Counted from the stretch's first letter, positions 38,212 to 47,532 are shown. The stretch: DNA of 64,000 bases from Candidatus Kirkpatrickella diaphorinae (GCF_025736875.1 NZ_CP107052.1:1538001-1602000); one strand, 5' to 3'. The notes: generated by a model not told the origin, from the sequence alone. Numbers and translations: made by a program.

Positions 38212-39775
38212 GACTGCGCGACCTGCTTTCCAAGTTGGAAGGGGAGCGGAACTTCCCTTCGGACGATTTTCGCTTCCTAGCATTTCTAATCGTTAGCAAA
38301 GCAATAAGAAAGGCCAATAAACAAATAAAGATAGGTATTGATCGACCAAAAATCGCGAACGGCGTTTTTTTTACCGGAGATGGCAGCGGTGCAACCAATA
38401 TATCAGCCTTGTCCGGTGGAATCGCCCCAGTCTTCCTTCCTGCTGCGTCAAAAATGGCTGTCAGCCCCGTATTGGCGACCTGCGCAATCGGCACCCCCTC
38501 TTCAACAGCACGCAGGCGCACGGCCATTAAATGCTGCCAGGGCCCAGCACTGGCGCCGAACCATGCATCATTTGTCAGGTTCAACATCCAGTTTGGTCGC
38601 GGATTTGTGACCACCTGGCCGGAAAAGACAACCTCGTAGCAGACGAGCGGCGCAACGCGCCCCAATTGCGGTAACTGCCATGTGCGCAGCCCCGGGCCCG
38701 GCCGGAACTGCCCCGGCATGATGTTGAAGGGTAGAAAGCGCGGCTGATATTCCCCAAAGGGCACGAGGCGGGATTTGTCATAAGTCGCCGCGATCTCACC
38801 CTCACCATCAAGCGCCATGGCGCTGTTGTACCACTGGCCCGCTTCATCGCGTCGATCGCTGCCAATGATCCCCCAACTTCCCCCCGCCGCATGCGCGATC
38901 TGACGACGGGCGAAGGGTGCCTCATCCAGCAGGCCGGGAAAGCCCGATTCCGGCCAGGCATAAACGGCGTCACGGTCAGGGAAGAGGGCGTGCGCGATGG
39001 AGATGCCCTCCCGAGTCAGCATCAAGGAGCGTTGCAGGACTTCCCCGCTTTCATCGCGGGAGAGGATGTGATCTTCGCTCACATTATTCTGCACAAGGAC
39101 GAGCGCGGGATTCTGAACGGGAAGAAGCGACAGATGATGCACGCGCTCATAACCATATATCGCGATGAACATCCACAATAACGCAGCAACATAGAGAGAC
39201 CGCCGCACGCGAAAAAGCGCAGCGCTGGTGAGGATGAGGCAGAATGTCAGCCCATCGACACCGATGACGCTGGCGATCTGCGTTAGGACGGTGCCCGCAT
39301 CGCCGGGAAAGGTGAGATCAGCCCCCAGCGGATTCCACGGAAAACCGGAAAAGAGGAAGATGCGGGACATATCGGCCAATGTCCAACTGCCCGCAAAAAT
39401 AAGGATACTGCCCCAGCCAGAGGAGAATCTTCGGGCCAGCAGGCTTGGCACCGCCGCGAATGGCGCCAGGATCAGCGCACAGCCGGGCGTCGCCAGCGGC
39501 ACCGCCCACCAGAATTGCCGTCCGCCCATCAATACGGCATGTGTCAGCCAGTAAAGTCCGCCGAGATTAAGGCCAAACCCGAAAACCAGCCCGTTAAAAG
39601 CGGCTTGCCGCCATGAGGCCGCCTGCCGCGCGCACCCGTAGAGAAGCCACACGCCGCAAATAAGCCCGGGGAGAAAATAAAGAGGCGGGTAGGCTGTCGC
39701 GGCGAAAAGGCCGGAGAGGAAGCAGATGAATGCGGGACGATATCGACGCAGTTTTGAGGCTTCAGGTCCGGACAA
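38204..39775 (-). CDS. lnt: Apolipoprotein N-acyltransferase (523 aa)
   Basis: Inner-membrane enzyme that adds the third acyl chain to lipoproteins. About seven hydrophobic helices at 10-200 are followed by the nitrilase domain: the catalytic Glu in YAWPESGFPGLL, Lys in TYDKSRLVPFGEYQPRFL, and Cys in VAPLVCYEVVFSGQV. A further C-terminal helix (IFICLLAFLIALLTI) is visible. The apparent start is a TTG at 39775 with poor ribosome binding, so the N-terminus could begin a few codons later. It lies between the OlsB-like gene and the HTH gene in one operon. Confidence 0.95.
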   Translation of the reverse strand: MSGPEASKLRRYRPAFICFLSGLFAATAYPPLYFLPGLICGVWLLYGCARQAASWRQAAFNGLVFGFGLNLGGLYWLTHAVLMGGRQFWWAVPLATPGCALILAPFAAVPSLLARRFSSGWGSILIFAGSWTLADMSRIFLFSGFPWNPLGADLTFPGDAGTVLTQIASVIGVDGLTFCLILTSAALFRVRRSLYVAALLWMFIAIYGYERVHHLSLLPVQNPALVLVQNNVSEDHILSRDESGEVLQRSLMLTREGISIAHALFPDRDAVYAWPESGFPGLLDEAPFARRQIAHAAGGSWGIIGSDRRDEAGQWYNSAMALDGEGEIAATYDKSRLVPFGEYQPRFLPFNIMPGQFRPGPGLRTWQLPQLGRVAPLVCYEVVFSGQVVTNPRPNWMLNLTNDAWFGASAGPWQHLMAVRLRAVEEGVPIAQVANTGLTAIFDAAGRKTGAIPPDKADILVAPLPSPVKKTPFAIFGRSIPIFICLLAFLIALLTIRNARKRKSSEGKFRSPSNLESRSRSHE

Positions 39776-39810
39776 GTTTTCTGTCGATAAATTGGGGTTG
39801 AGAGGGGCCT

Positions 39811-40707
39811 TTATTCCAGGGCATCCCGTAGCCGACGCTCATAATGGCGGTAATATTTATCCGCGAGAAGTTCACTTTTGACGAGGACGGCAATATCCGT
39901 CGTGTTGAACTGCGCATCCACCACCGCCCCATCACCGACAAACCCGCCAAGACGCAGATAGCCTTTGATTAAAGGCGGCAGGCGCGCGAGGCACTTGCGA
40001 TGGTCCAGACTATGCGGGTCCGTCAGTTGCATGGAAACATAACGCTCCGGCAGGGCGCGGATGCGGAGTGCAGGCGGGGCAAGGTGGTTATGATAGAGAT
40101 AGGTGAGCTCCTGCGCTTTGGTCGACGGGTCCGTGCCGGGCAGACTGGCGCAACCAAACAGGACGTCGATGCGATGCAGGAAGATATAGGAGGCAATGCC
40201 GCGCCAGAGAAGCTGCATCGCGGCCCGCCCCCGGTAACGCTGATCAACGCAGGAGCGTCCGACTTCAAGAAGGCGCCCCGGAAAATCCGTCAGAACCGAG
40301 ATATCGTACTCGCCAGACGTGTAAAAACGCCCGATTTTCGCGGCTGCATCGCTGCGTAGAAGACGATAAGTCCCGACAACGCCTTCCGCCCCTGAAGAAA
40401 TATCATGATCAATGACGAGGAGGTGATCGGCAATATCGTCGAAATCATCCACGTCCCGGCGCGATTTGAGGGCTGCCGCGCTGGGATGCGCGCCCATTTC
40501 CTCAAAAAAGACGCGATAACGCAGCGCCTGCGCCGCCTCACGTTCCGCTTTGTTTTCCGCGATCCGCACGCCCAGCGCGCCCGCCCGTAATTCCGGCAGG
40601 GAATCACGTGACAGGTCCAGAGTGGAGAGAGACCCGGCTGGCGGGTTGCGCGCACCATCCGAAATCAGCATTTTCAGGAGTTCAGCCTGGCGCGGCTTCG
40701 CGGTCAT
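39811..40707 (-). CDS. olsB: GNAT-type acyltransferase, OlsB/hemolysin family (298 aa)
   Basis: GNAT-fold protein that resembles OlsB, which N-acylates ornithine with 3-hydroxyacyl-ACP to make lyso-ornithine lipid. The core is ALRYRVFFEEMGAHPSAAAL, DVDDFDDIADHLLVIDH, GRLLEVGRSCVDQRYRGRAA and PLIKGYLRLGGFVGDGAVVD, all conserved in the family. Older entries call such proteins 'hemolysin'. ATG at 40707 overlaps the fur stop by four bases. A PlsC/OlsA partner is not in the window. Confidence 0.85.
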   Translation of the reverse strand: MTAKPRQAELLKMLISDGARNPPAGSLSTLDLSRDSLPELRAGALGVRIAENKAEREAAQALRYRVFFEEMGAHPSAAALKSRRDVDDFDDIADHLLVIDHDISSGAEGVVGTYRLLRSDAAAKIGRFYTSGEYDISVLTDFPGRLLEVGRSCVDQRYRGRAAMQLLWRGIASYIFLHRIDVLFGCASLPGTDPSTKAQELTYLYHNHLAPPALRIRALPERYVSMQLTDPHSLDHRKCLARLPPLIKGYLRLGGFVGDGAVVDAQFNTTDIAVLVKSELLADKYYRHYERRLRDALE

Positions 40708-41165
40708 ATTGTCTCACCCGATTGCTTCTTCCGCCCGGAAGCCGGAATCCGCCGTCCGAACAATTCAAGGCGGTGGGAAACGAGGTCGAAACCGAGTTTC
40801 TCGGCGATGTCACGTATCATGTCGCGATGCGCCGCATCCTCAAATTCAACAACATGACCCGTATCGATATCAATGATATGATAATGCCGGTGATCCTCGG
40901 GCTCACTCGCCTCATAACGCGCGCGATTACCGCCGAAATTCCGTCGCTCAAGGATGCCTTTTTCCTCAAGCAGGCGCACAGTACGGTAGACTGTCGCGAT
41001 GGATATACGCCGGTCGAGAGACGATGCACGCCGATAAAGCTCTTCAACGTCGGGGTGATCTTCGGCCTCCGAGAGAACCTTGGCAATGACGCGACGCTGA
41101 CCCGTCATTTTGAGGCCATGATCGATACAAAGCCGCTCTATGATTGACTCGTTCCTGGATGACAT
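40704..41165 (-). CDS. fur: Ferric uptake regulator Fur/Mur family (153 aa)
   Basis: N-terminal winged helix (GLKMTGQRRVIAKVLSEAED, then RISIATVYRTVRLLEEKGIL) and C-terminal metal-binding dimerisation domain (EDHRHYHIIDIDTGHVVEFE). The CxxC zinc pairs of gamma-proteobacterial Fur are missing, as is usual in alphaproteobacterial Fur/Mur. It may respond to Fe2+ or Mn2+. It starts the transcriptional block olsB-lnt-HTH, and follows MucR. Confidence 0.93.
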   Translation of the reverse strand: MSSRNESIIERLCIDHGLKMTGQRRVIAKVLSEAEDHPDVEELYRRASSLDRRISIATVYRTVRLLEEKGILERRNFGGNRARYEASEPEDHRHYHIIDIDTGHVVEFEDAAHRDMIRDIAEKLGFDLVSHRLELFGRRIPASGRKKQSGETI

Positions 41166-41403
41166 TGCGTATCGCTTCGGCTTTCAGCAAGGCGGATATG
41201 GACGAAGCTGATCGTATCCGAGTTCATCCCGTTTGCCAAGAATTGACGCCAACAAAGCGTCACGCAGCCCGGTCGGCAGCTTCCACCCCCGAACGTCGCA
41301 GCGTTGCTGAAGTTCTCCTCCGTGCGGCGGGAGCTGGTTGAAACTTTTCAGGAACGATGGCGAATGCATGTCGACGCGTCTGGAGGGATGCCGCCCTCAA
41401 AGG

Positions 41404-41802
41404 TCAGCGGCGATGGCCCAGACCGATACGTCGCGCAAGTTGAGAGCGATGATTGGCGTAATTCGGCGCGACCATCGGATATTCAGGCGGAAGATCCCAC
41501 CGCTCCCGATATTGTTGCGGCGTCATTTTATAAACAGTGTGCAGGTGACGCCGCAGTAATTTGAGTTTCTTCCCGTCCTCCAGGCAAACAATATAATCCG
41601 GGAAGACGGATTTTTTAGGATAAACAGCCGGTACAGGTTTGGCCTCTTCATTTTCTTTACGGGCGAGTGCCATCATCACGAGGTGCACCGACTTGATGAG
41701 CGCCATCATTTCCTCGCCTTCGATTTCATTATTCGAGACGTATGCGGAGATTATTTGGGCAGTCAAGGCATGGAGCGACACGTCTGAGGCTGGGCTCTTC
41801 AT
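41404..41802 (-). CDS. MucR/Ros-family zinc-finger regulator (132 aa)
   Basis: Short alpha-proteobacterial regulator: SLHALTAQIISAYVSNNEI, IKSVHLVMMAL, FPDYIVCLEDGKKLKLLRRH, MTPQQYRERWDLPPEYPMV and the C-terminal LARRIGLGHRR. The zinc-finger segment is CLEDGKKLKLLRRHLHTVY. ATG at 41802 has AGGTG six bases upstream. MucR-type proteins bind AT-rich DNA to silence exopolysaccharide and virulence genes. Its upstream region is itself AT-rich. Confidence 0.93.
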   Translation of the reverse strand: MKSPASDVSLHALTAQIISAYVSNNEIEGEEMMALIKSVHLVMMALARKENEEAKPVPAVYPKKSVFPDYIVCLEDGKKLKLLRRHLHTVYKMTPQQYRERWDLPPEYPMVAPNYANHRSQLARRIGLGHRR

Positions 41803-42071
41803 TAACATCACCTGGAACTTTAGAATTTGATTTTGAAAAGATTTAACCTTAAAATCCAATAATAGCAAGAAGAATCATTTGGTAAATGAGTATACTCGTG
41901 AGACGTGTAGTGACATGTTAGGTTAAATAACGCAACGTTTGTTTTTAAGTAAGTAAAGTGTCAATATATACTAAATAAAATTTTTTATAGATGGTTGCGC
42001 GCAGTAATGACTTCACGTCACATTGTGCGTGTTTAATCGAAATTTAACTCTATTTGCCGGAAGCATGTAAA

Positions 42072-42098
42072 AATTTGTCAGAGACTGTCTGACAAATT
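42072..42098 (-). terminator. Intrinsic terminator overlapping the end of rimI
   Basis: AATTTGTCAGA (42072-42082) and TCTGACAAATT (42088-42098) form a perfect 11-bp stem around GACTG. On the minus strand T5 follows. The stem includes the last codons and stop of rimI (stop at 42078-42080), so it closes the tsaB-rimI unit. An AT-rich stretch follows before MucR. Confidence 0.85.
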
Positions 42099-42539
42099 AG
42101 CGCACATTACGATGGCGTTGCTACCGTCACTATAGTAATTTGCCCGGAAGCCGCACCGACTATACCCCGCCGACGTATAGAGCGTTCTCGCCGCCGCGTT
42201 GTCGGCACGCACTTCGAGGAAAATCTTTTCCACTTTGGCGTGTTTCATCGACTCGGACATTCTCTTGAGGAGAGATTGCGCAACGCCGCGGCGTCGATAA
42301 TCCGGCGCGACGCAAAGAGTCAGAATTTCCGCTTCATCCAGCGCTTTCCGCGCAATGACCAAACCGGCCAAACCGTCATGGGTCGCGACCACCCAGGCGC
42401 AACATCCCGGCATAGCCAGCAGATTTCTTATATTCGGAGCTGACCACGCTTCCCCACTCGGAAAACACGCTTCATGCAGGTCTGAAAGTGCCCTGGCGGC
42501 TTCCGGGCCGACCGCGTCAACAGGCCAGACCCTCATCAC
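42078..42539 (-). CDS. rimI: Ribosomal protein S18-alanine N-acetyltransferase (153 aa)
   Basis: GNAT enzyme with CoA-binding motif YRRRGVAQSLLKRM (residues about 85-98) and LEVRADNAAARTLYTSAGYS, typical of RimI. It acetylates the N-terminal alanine of S18. The ATG overlaps the tsaB stop (TGATGA), as in many bacteria where the pair is coupled. Its C-terminus is short and ends inside a terminator hairpin. Confidence 0.92.
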   Translation of the reverse strand: MMRVWPVDAVGPEAARALSDLHEACFPSGEAWSAPNIRNLLAMPGCCAWVVATHDGLAGLVIARKALDEAEILTLCVAPDYRRRGVAQSLLKRMSESMKHAKVEKIFLEVRADNAAARTLYTSAGYSRCGFRANYYSDGSNAIVMCANLSDSL

Positions 42540-43225
42540 GGGATCGGGGCAGGTCGGAGCCCGGCCAGAGGGGGCTTCGCTTCAGGCGGGTCCACATAAA
42601 GCGGTGTCACACTCTCCATGGGGGGCACATTTTGCGCCGCCGCGGCAATCGCGCCCGGCGATGGTTGCTGGTCCATATCTGACCGGAAGCGATGCGTCGT
42701 TGCCAAGCGGTCATACAACCAGGAGGACGCGTCGCCGACGATCAATTGACCGGAGGGTACGTTCACGGAATCAGGTGCACCCGCCCAGAAGGTGCCATCC
42801 GGTCTTTCCAGAAAAATCCGGTTACGCCGCGCGCGTATCGCGGTCCAGACATCCCGCGTTTCCGTCTCCGCACGGTAACACGCACCGATGGAAACACCAT
42901 GGAGCGGACATTCATAAGCTTTGGCCAATCCGGCGGCCAAAGCAAGGCTCGCGCGCAAACCGGTGAAGGAGCCGGGGCCGCGCACCACGGTGATGGCGTC
43001 CGGCCCGTTTTTTCGCCAGCCCGCCGCGTCAAGCACCTCCTGTAGAAGCGCCACCATCACCTCCGATGCGCCGCGCCCAAGAAGCGCGCATTGGGAAATC
43101 ACCTCTCCCCCCGACAAGGCGGCGATGACGCCACCCGGCGCCTCTGCGGCTGGCGCAGCGTTGATCACCAACATACGCAGATTTTGCCTGACATTGACCG
43201 CTGCCGGGTCGCGCACCTCAGTCAT
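42536..43225 (-). CDS. tsaB: tRNA threonylcarbamoyladenosine biosynthesis protein TsaB (229 aa)
   Basis: TsaB works with TsaD, TsaE and TsaC to make t6A37 in ANN-decoding tRNAs. Recognisable is VVRGPGSFTGLRASLALAAG, with the RGPGSFTGLR motif, and GVSIGACYR. The N-terminal MLVINAAP replaces the more common ILALDTS. The frame runs up to 43300, but ATG at 43225 (11 bases after the nitroreductase stop) is more credible; 43174 is another option. Confidence 0.9.
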   Translation of the reverse strand: MTEVRDPAAVNVRQNLRMLVINAAPAAEAPGGVIAALSGGEVISQCALLGRGASEVMVALLQEVLDAAGWRKNGPDAITVVRGPGSFTGLRASLALAAGLAKAYECPLHGVSIGACYRAETETRDVWTAIRARRNRIFLERPDGTFWAGAPDSVNVPSGQLIVGDASSWLYDRLATTHRFRSDMDQQPSPGAIAAAAQNVPPMESVTPLYVDPPEAKPPLAGLRPAPIP

Positions 43226-43235
43226 GGCGGTCCCG

Positions 43236-43955
43236 TCAGAACAAGCGGCAGGCGGCATGGAAATCAAGTCGCGGTGCCCGTTCAGGCGGCGGAGTTTCAC
43301 CCGGATATCCGATACCCATCAGAAAATTGGCGCGCCAGCCCGTCTCCGCCATCAGCGCATCCTCAACATCGTCGCTGTCAAAGCCGGAAATCGGCCAGGC
43401 GGCGAGGCCAAGCGCGCGGGCCGCCATGATCAGATAACCGCCCTGCAACGTCGCATTCCTGAAAGCGGTTTCCTCCGCCAGTCCCACATCTGAGGCAAAC
43501 CAATCCCTTAAATTCTCCTCCGGATTGAGCTCCGGCAGATGATCAAAAAAAACCGGGTCCTGACAGATGACGACACCGAGCGGCGCATCCATGAAACGTT
43601 CAACATTGGGGGCGGAGAGAGCATGCCGGATCATCCCCCGACTCTCACGCGAGGTCAGGAAAATGAAGCGTGCCGGGCTGCAATTCGCAGAGGTTGGCCC
43701 CCATTTGACGAGTTCATAGAGCGCACACACCACATTTTCTGTAACGGGGCGGGGCGACCAGCTGACCGGCGTGCGCGCGGCGCGAAACATCTGGTCCAGA
43801 GCGTCAGCGCCCAAAGCGCCATTGAAGTCTGTTTCGACCGGCGACGCCTCCTCACCCGCGTCAGACGCTGGGGCGGGCTGACGCTGGATTTCATCGATTG
43901 GGGGAGGCGTCTCAAAAAATGGCGCGTTCTCATCCGCGCCCGGAAGAGTCGTCAC
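43236..43955 (-). CDS. Nitroreductase-family FMN enzyme, RutE/HadB-like (239 aa)
   Basis: FMN-dependent family: ARTPVSWSPRPV, LYELVKWGPTSANCSPARFI (the typical FMN-binding segment) and GGYLIMAARALGLAAWPISG. This resembles malonic semialdehyde reductase-type nitroreductases (RutE/HadB). The first 50 residues are a polar extension. It overlaps NifU by four bases. The substrate is unknown. Confidence 0.85.
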   Translation of the reverse strand: MTTLPGADENAPFFETPPPIDEIQRQPAPASDAGEEASPVETDFNGALGADALDQMFRAARTPVSWSPRPVTENVVCALYELVKWGPTSANCSPARFIFLTSRESRGMIRHALSAPNVERFMDAPLGVVICQDPVFFDHLPELNPEENLRDWFASDVGLAEETAFRNATLQGGYLIMAARALGLAAWPISGFDSDDVEDALMAETGWRANFLMGIGYPGETPPPERAPRLDFHAACRLF

Positions 43956-44518
43956 GACATCTCCACTTGTTCAACTTCTTTGACCTCCGGCACATAATGG
44001 CGCAGCATGTTTTCTACGCCGTGCTTAAGTGTCGCACGGGATGACGGGCACCCGGCGCAGGCACCCTGCATGGAAAGTCGCACCACACCATCCTGATAGC
44101 CGCGGAAAACAATGTCACCGCCATCTCCCGCCACGGCCGGACGGACACGCGTGTCAAGCAACTCACGAATACGCGCCACGACCTCACGATCCTGCTCAGC
44201 AACTTCGTAAGCCTGCTCTTCACCTTTTGACAGCAGCACAGGCGTGCCATGTGTCAAGGCGGAAGCAATCTCCGTCAGAATGGCCGGTTTCAGGTCCGCC
44301 CAGTCTGACAGCTCAGACTTGGTGACGGAGATGAAATCAGCGCCAAGAAACACGCCGGTCACGCCATCAATCGCAAAAAGCGCCTCAACAAGCGGGGAGC
44401 GCCCCTGCGCGGCCTCGGCTGAGGCGAAATCCGCCGTCAGCCCGTCACCCGTGACGCGGCAGCCCGGACGAAATTTCAACGTCGCTGGGTTTGGCGTGTT
44501 TTCGGTCTCAATAAACAT
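43952..44518 (-). CDS. NifU-type Fe-S scaffold/carrier protein (188 aa)
   Basis: N-terminal Nfu_N domain (FIETENTPNPATLKFRPGC, about residues 1-85) and C-terminal NifU domain with the cluster-binding CxxC in GACAGCPSSRATL (about residue 150). Scaffolds or delivers 4Fe-4S clusters. GAGG five bases before the ATG at 44518 decides the start. It lies first in a coupled group with the nitroreductase and tsaB genes. Confidence 0.93.
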   Translation of the reverse strand: MFIETENTPNPATLKFRPGCRVTGDGLTADFASAEAAQGRSPLVEALFAIDGVTGVFLGADFISVTKSELSDWADLKPAILTEIASALTHGTPVLLSKGEEQAYEVAEQDREVVARIRELLDTRVRPAVAGDGGDIVFRGYQDGVVRLSMQGACAGCPSSRATLKHGVENMLRHYVPEVKEVEQVEMS

Positions 44519-44648
44519 GGTATCCTCACTCATACGGTGCTCTGCCTCAAATGCGACGTGGGGCCACGATATGCAAGGGGCGGGGTCAGGGCAAGGCTTT
44601 AAAATCTGGCGCGCCGGGACTGTGACACATGGGCGGCAGGGCGGTTTT

Positions 44649-45995
44649 TCAGTGTGAAACCTCACGGGGAAGCATGACCTGCACCTCAAGACCCGAGGGT
44701 TGAACGTTGCGGAAACTCAGGCGACCATTGGCGCGCCTCACCTCCCGTTTGACAATCGCAAGCCCCAGCCCCGCCCCGCCCGTCTGGCGGGATCGGGAGT
44801 GATCCACGCGGTAAAAAGCCTCCGTGATGCGTGCGAGATCCTGCTCGGGCACGCCGGGCCCGTGATCCGTCACGGATATGACGATACGGCTCTCCTCCAC
44901 ACTCAGCGCCACCTCCGCACTGCCGCCATGAACACAGGCATTCTGGATGAGATTTGCGAAGACGCGTTTGATCGCGATGGGCCGCAATGTCAGGAGGCAA
45001 CGATCTGGGCCCGTATAAGCGGTTTTTCGCCCCTGATCCGCCTGCGTGTCCAGAAGTGTGGAGATAATGGCGACGAGATCAACAACGCGCGGGACTTCCG
45101 GGTCATTATTACCGGCCAGAAAGGCGAGAACGCCGTTAATCATCGCCTCCATCTCGTCAATATCCATCACAATGGCGAGGCGCGCCTCCTCATCTTCCAG
45201 AAAATCGGCCCGCAGGCGCAGGCGGGCCAAAGGTGTGCGGAGATCATGTGAGACAGCGGCAAGGACGGATGTCTTATCTTCAATCAGTTTCTGGATGCGC
45301 GTCTGCATCGCATTGATCGCATGCGCAAGGCCACGCACTTCCCGTGGGCCTGCCTCATTGACGACAGTGCGTGCGTCTTCATCCTCATTTCCAAGATGAT
45401 TGGCGACGGAAGAAAGGGTTCGAAGGGGAAGGCTGAGTGCGCGGATAAGAACCGCCGCCACGCCGCAAACAGCAACGGCCGTGATGGCGGCAATCGCGAC
45501 CGCCCCATTCATGGATGTGACGACGAGGACGTGGGGCATCTCAAAAACGAGGTCCTGCTCCCCGTCAATCGCCAGGGCACCGCGGATCCCGACCGTCTCG
45601 GAACCGAGATCCGCCACACAGAGATGCGCATTGCTCAACATGGCATGGGCCGAACCCAGCGAGTCCACGCCCGGCGCGAGGCACTGCCCGTCCTCCATAT
45701 CCTCGCCCTCACGATGCTCTCTTATGGAAAGACGTAAATTCGGGTTGGAGAGTCGCGCCACAATCACCGGTCTTCTGCGTGGGGAGACAGCATGAAGCAT
45801 GTCGAGATCAGCGCTCAATTCTTCCGCGAGGACGGAGAGGCGAACGACACTGACCTGACTGATCTGCGCCTGGCGGTAAATGAAGGAGGAAGCAAGAAAC
45901 ACGGCACAGATTGCCGCGAGCACCACGATACTGACGCGACCCGTCAGGCCAATCGGCCAGATGCGAATGGCGCCGCGGGCGTCATCCTCCTGCAT
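44649..45995 (-). CDS. Sensor histidine kinase, EnvZ-like (about 448 aa)
   Basis: Transmembrane helices near residues 15-40 and 165-190 enclose a periplasmic sensor of about 125 residues; a HAMP-like linker (LRTLSSVANHLGNED) follows. H-box SHDLRTPLARLRLRADF with the phosphoacceptor His near 245, N-box NLIQNACVHGG, and G boxes DHGPGVPE and GGAGLGLAIV. The start is uncertain (ATG 45995, or TTG 46013). The response regulator stands directly upstream, about 70 bases away, so both form a two-component operon. Confidence 0.92.
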   Translation of the reverse strand: MQEDDARGAIRIWPIGLTGRVSIVVLAAICAVFLASSFIYRQAQISQVSVVRLSVLAEELSADLDMLHAVSPRRRPVIVARLSNPNLRLSIREHREGEDMEDGQCLAPGVDSLGSAHAMLSNAHLCVADLGSETVGIRGALAIDGEQDLVFEMPHVLVVTSMNGAVAIAAITAVAVCGVAAVLIRALSLPLRTLSSVANHLGNEDEDARTVVNEAGPREVRGLAHAINAMQTRIQKLIEDKTSVLAAVSHDLRTPLARLRLRADFLEDEEARLAIVMDIDEMEAMINGVLAFLAGNNDPEVPRVVDLVAIISTLLDTQADQGRKTAYTGPDRCLLTLRPIAIKRVFANLIQNACVHGGSAEVALSVEESRIVISVTDHGPGVPEQDLARITEAFYRVDHSRSRQTGGAGLGLAIVKREVRRANGRLSFRNVQPSGLEVQVMLPREVSH

Positions 45996-46066
45996 CGCGT
46001 GAGGCGGCGCCAATTTTCAGAGCCCCGCACCGCACGTGGGGATGACAGGTTGCGCCGCCATATGAG

Positions 46067-46831
46067 TCAGAGACGCTCAACTTCAGAGACGAAGAAATAA
46101 CCTGTGCCACGGACGGTACGGATCAATTTATCCGCATCATCGCCCAGCTTGCGCCGCAGACGACTGACGAGCACATCAATACTGCGGTCGGAGGCATCTC
46201 CCAGGCGCGTGCGGGATAATTCCAGCAGCCGGTCCCGCGCGATGACGCGTTGGGGATTATCGAGGAAGCTGATGAGCAAATCATGCTCCGCGCCGGAAAT
46301 TTCGATGGCGGCGCCTGACGGGTCAAGCAATTCACGGCGGCGCAGATCCAGCGTCCAGCCGGAGAAACGAAGTCTCTCCCGCCTTGAACCCTCGCGCGCC
46401 ATCTGCGTCTGGCCACGTCGTAACACCGCCCTGACGCGCGCCAGCAACTCCTTCTGGCTGAAGGGCTTGGCCACATAATCATCCGCACCGATTTCAAGAC
46501 CGAGCACACGATCCCCCTCCCCGCCTCGGGCGGAAAGCATGATGATCGGCGTCTGACGCAAAGGCGCTTCACCCTCGTGGCTTTTGCCATATCCGGCACG
46601 GAGGGCACGGCAGAGCTCAATGCCACTGACGGCGGGGAGCATGACATCAAGAATAATGAGGTCAACAGTGGCGTTGGCGAGCGCATCCCACATCTCGTCC
46701 CCGCTTTCAACACCGCGGACACGGTAACCCTCCCCCTGGAGGGCGCGCTGCACGAGGGTGCGCATCCCGGCGTCATCTTCAACAATGAGAATGCGGGGCG
46801 GCAGGGAGTGGGGCGATGGAAGCGTCTTCAT
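46067..46831 (-). CDS. OmpR-family response regulator (about 254 aa)
   Basis: Receiver domain: ILIVEDDAGM near residues 13-22, phosphoacceptor Asp in DLIILDVMLPAVSG, the Thr/Ser-Lys region IMLSARGGEGDRV and DYVAKPF. C-terminal winged helix: EHDLLISFLDNPQRVIARDR and RSIDVLVSRLRRKLGDDADK. A GTG at 46876 would add 15 residues and has AAGAAG upstream; I list the ATG. It acts with the kinase downstream. Targets are unknown. Confidence 0.92.
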   Translation of the reverse strand: MKTLPSPHSLPPRILIVEDDAGMRTLVQRALQGEGYRVRGVESGDEMWDALANATVDLIILDVMLPAVSGIELCRALRAGYGKSHEGEAPLRQTPIIMLSARGGEGDRVLGLEIGADDYVAKPFSQKELLARVRAVLRRGQTQMAREGSRRERLRFSGWTLDLRRRELLDPSGAAIEISGAEHDLLISFLDNPQRVIARDRLLELSRTRLGDASDRSIDVLVSRLRRKLGDDADKLIRTVRGTGYFFVSEVERL

Positions 46832-47100
46832 GGGAAGAGCGTAAGCAATCTTGTCATGGAAATCGATTAAAAACACCAGCTTCTTCGTTAACGTCGTCGA
46901 AAAGTGAAGACGTCAACGAAACTTTCGCTCATTGTTGTTGAATGTTTCCGAATATGACTTATTATTTCACAATACTAGGGACTTATTAAGATGATAATGT
47001 AATTCTTTTACCAAACTTCAAATAGAAAACGGCGAATCAATCTTTTAATATTATTATTATAAATTTCTTGTTTGCCTTTATATTTCGGTAATTAGGCGGG

Positions 47101-47121
47101 TCGGACCGATGATCGGTCCGA
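47101..47121. repeat. 21-bp palindrome TCGGACCGAT-G-ATCGGTCCGA
   Basis: Perfect inverted repeat with 10-bp arms and one central base, placed about 270 bases upstream of the response regulator start and in the midst of AT-rich DNA. No T-run follows on either strand, so protein binding or RNA structure is possible, but not shown. Confidence 0.6.
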
Positions 47122-47519
47122 TCTCTGCTCATGTTACTTCGAGGCCCGTCTGCCGCACGGCCTCGCCGTCCGTATTTGCGATATGCGGGTCACGGCGGTG
47201 AATGGTTTTTGAGGAAGAAAAGCTTCGGTCGTCCAACTTGGGAGGACGCGACAAGGTCGCATGGTGGGGCGTGGCCTGCCATCATGTAAGCAGTGGCGTT
47301 ATTGGCCACGTGTGCTCCGGCTTCGTGACAGCCTGGCCCTGACCGTAACGGGTCTTTACATGACTGGGAGGTGGCGTTTGACCAGATGATACGAGACGCC
47401 ACCCGGTCTGCGCTCAGAATTTGGTGGTTAAAAGGACGCGCCGCAAACCTTTTCCGAGAAAGATCGCGGCTTCATCGCTTTCCAACCGGAAGATTTCCGG
47501 CCGGGGCGCATATCTCGCG

Positions 47520-47532
47520 CCCCCCCCCCCCC
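47520..47532. repeat. Thirteen-C homopolymer (G13 on the minus strand)
   Basis: An uninterrupted run of 13 C, the longest homopolymer I noted in the window. It is 14 bases beyond the stop of the TPR gene at 47547. Such runs are mutable and are also prone to sequencing error. Confidence 0.95.
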
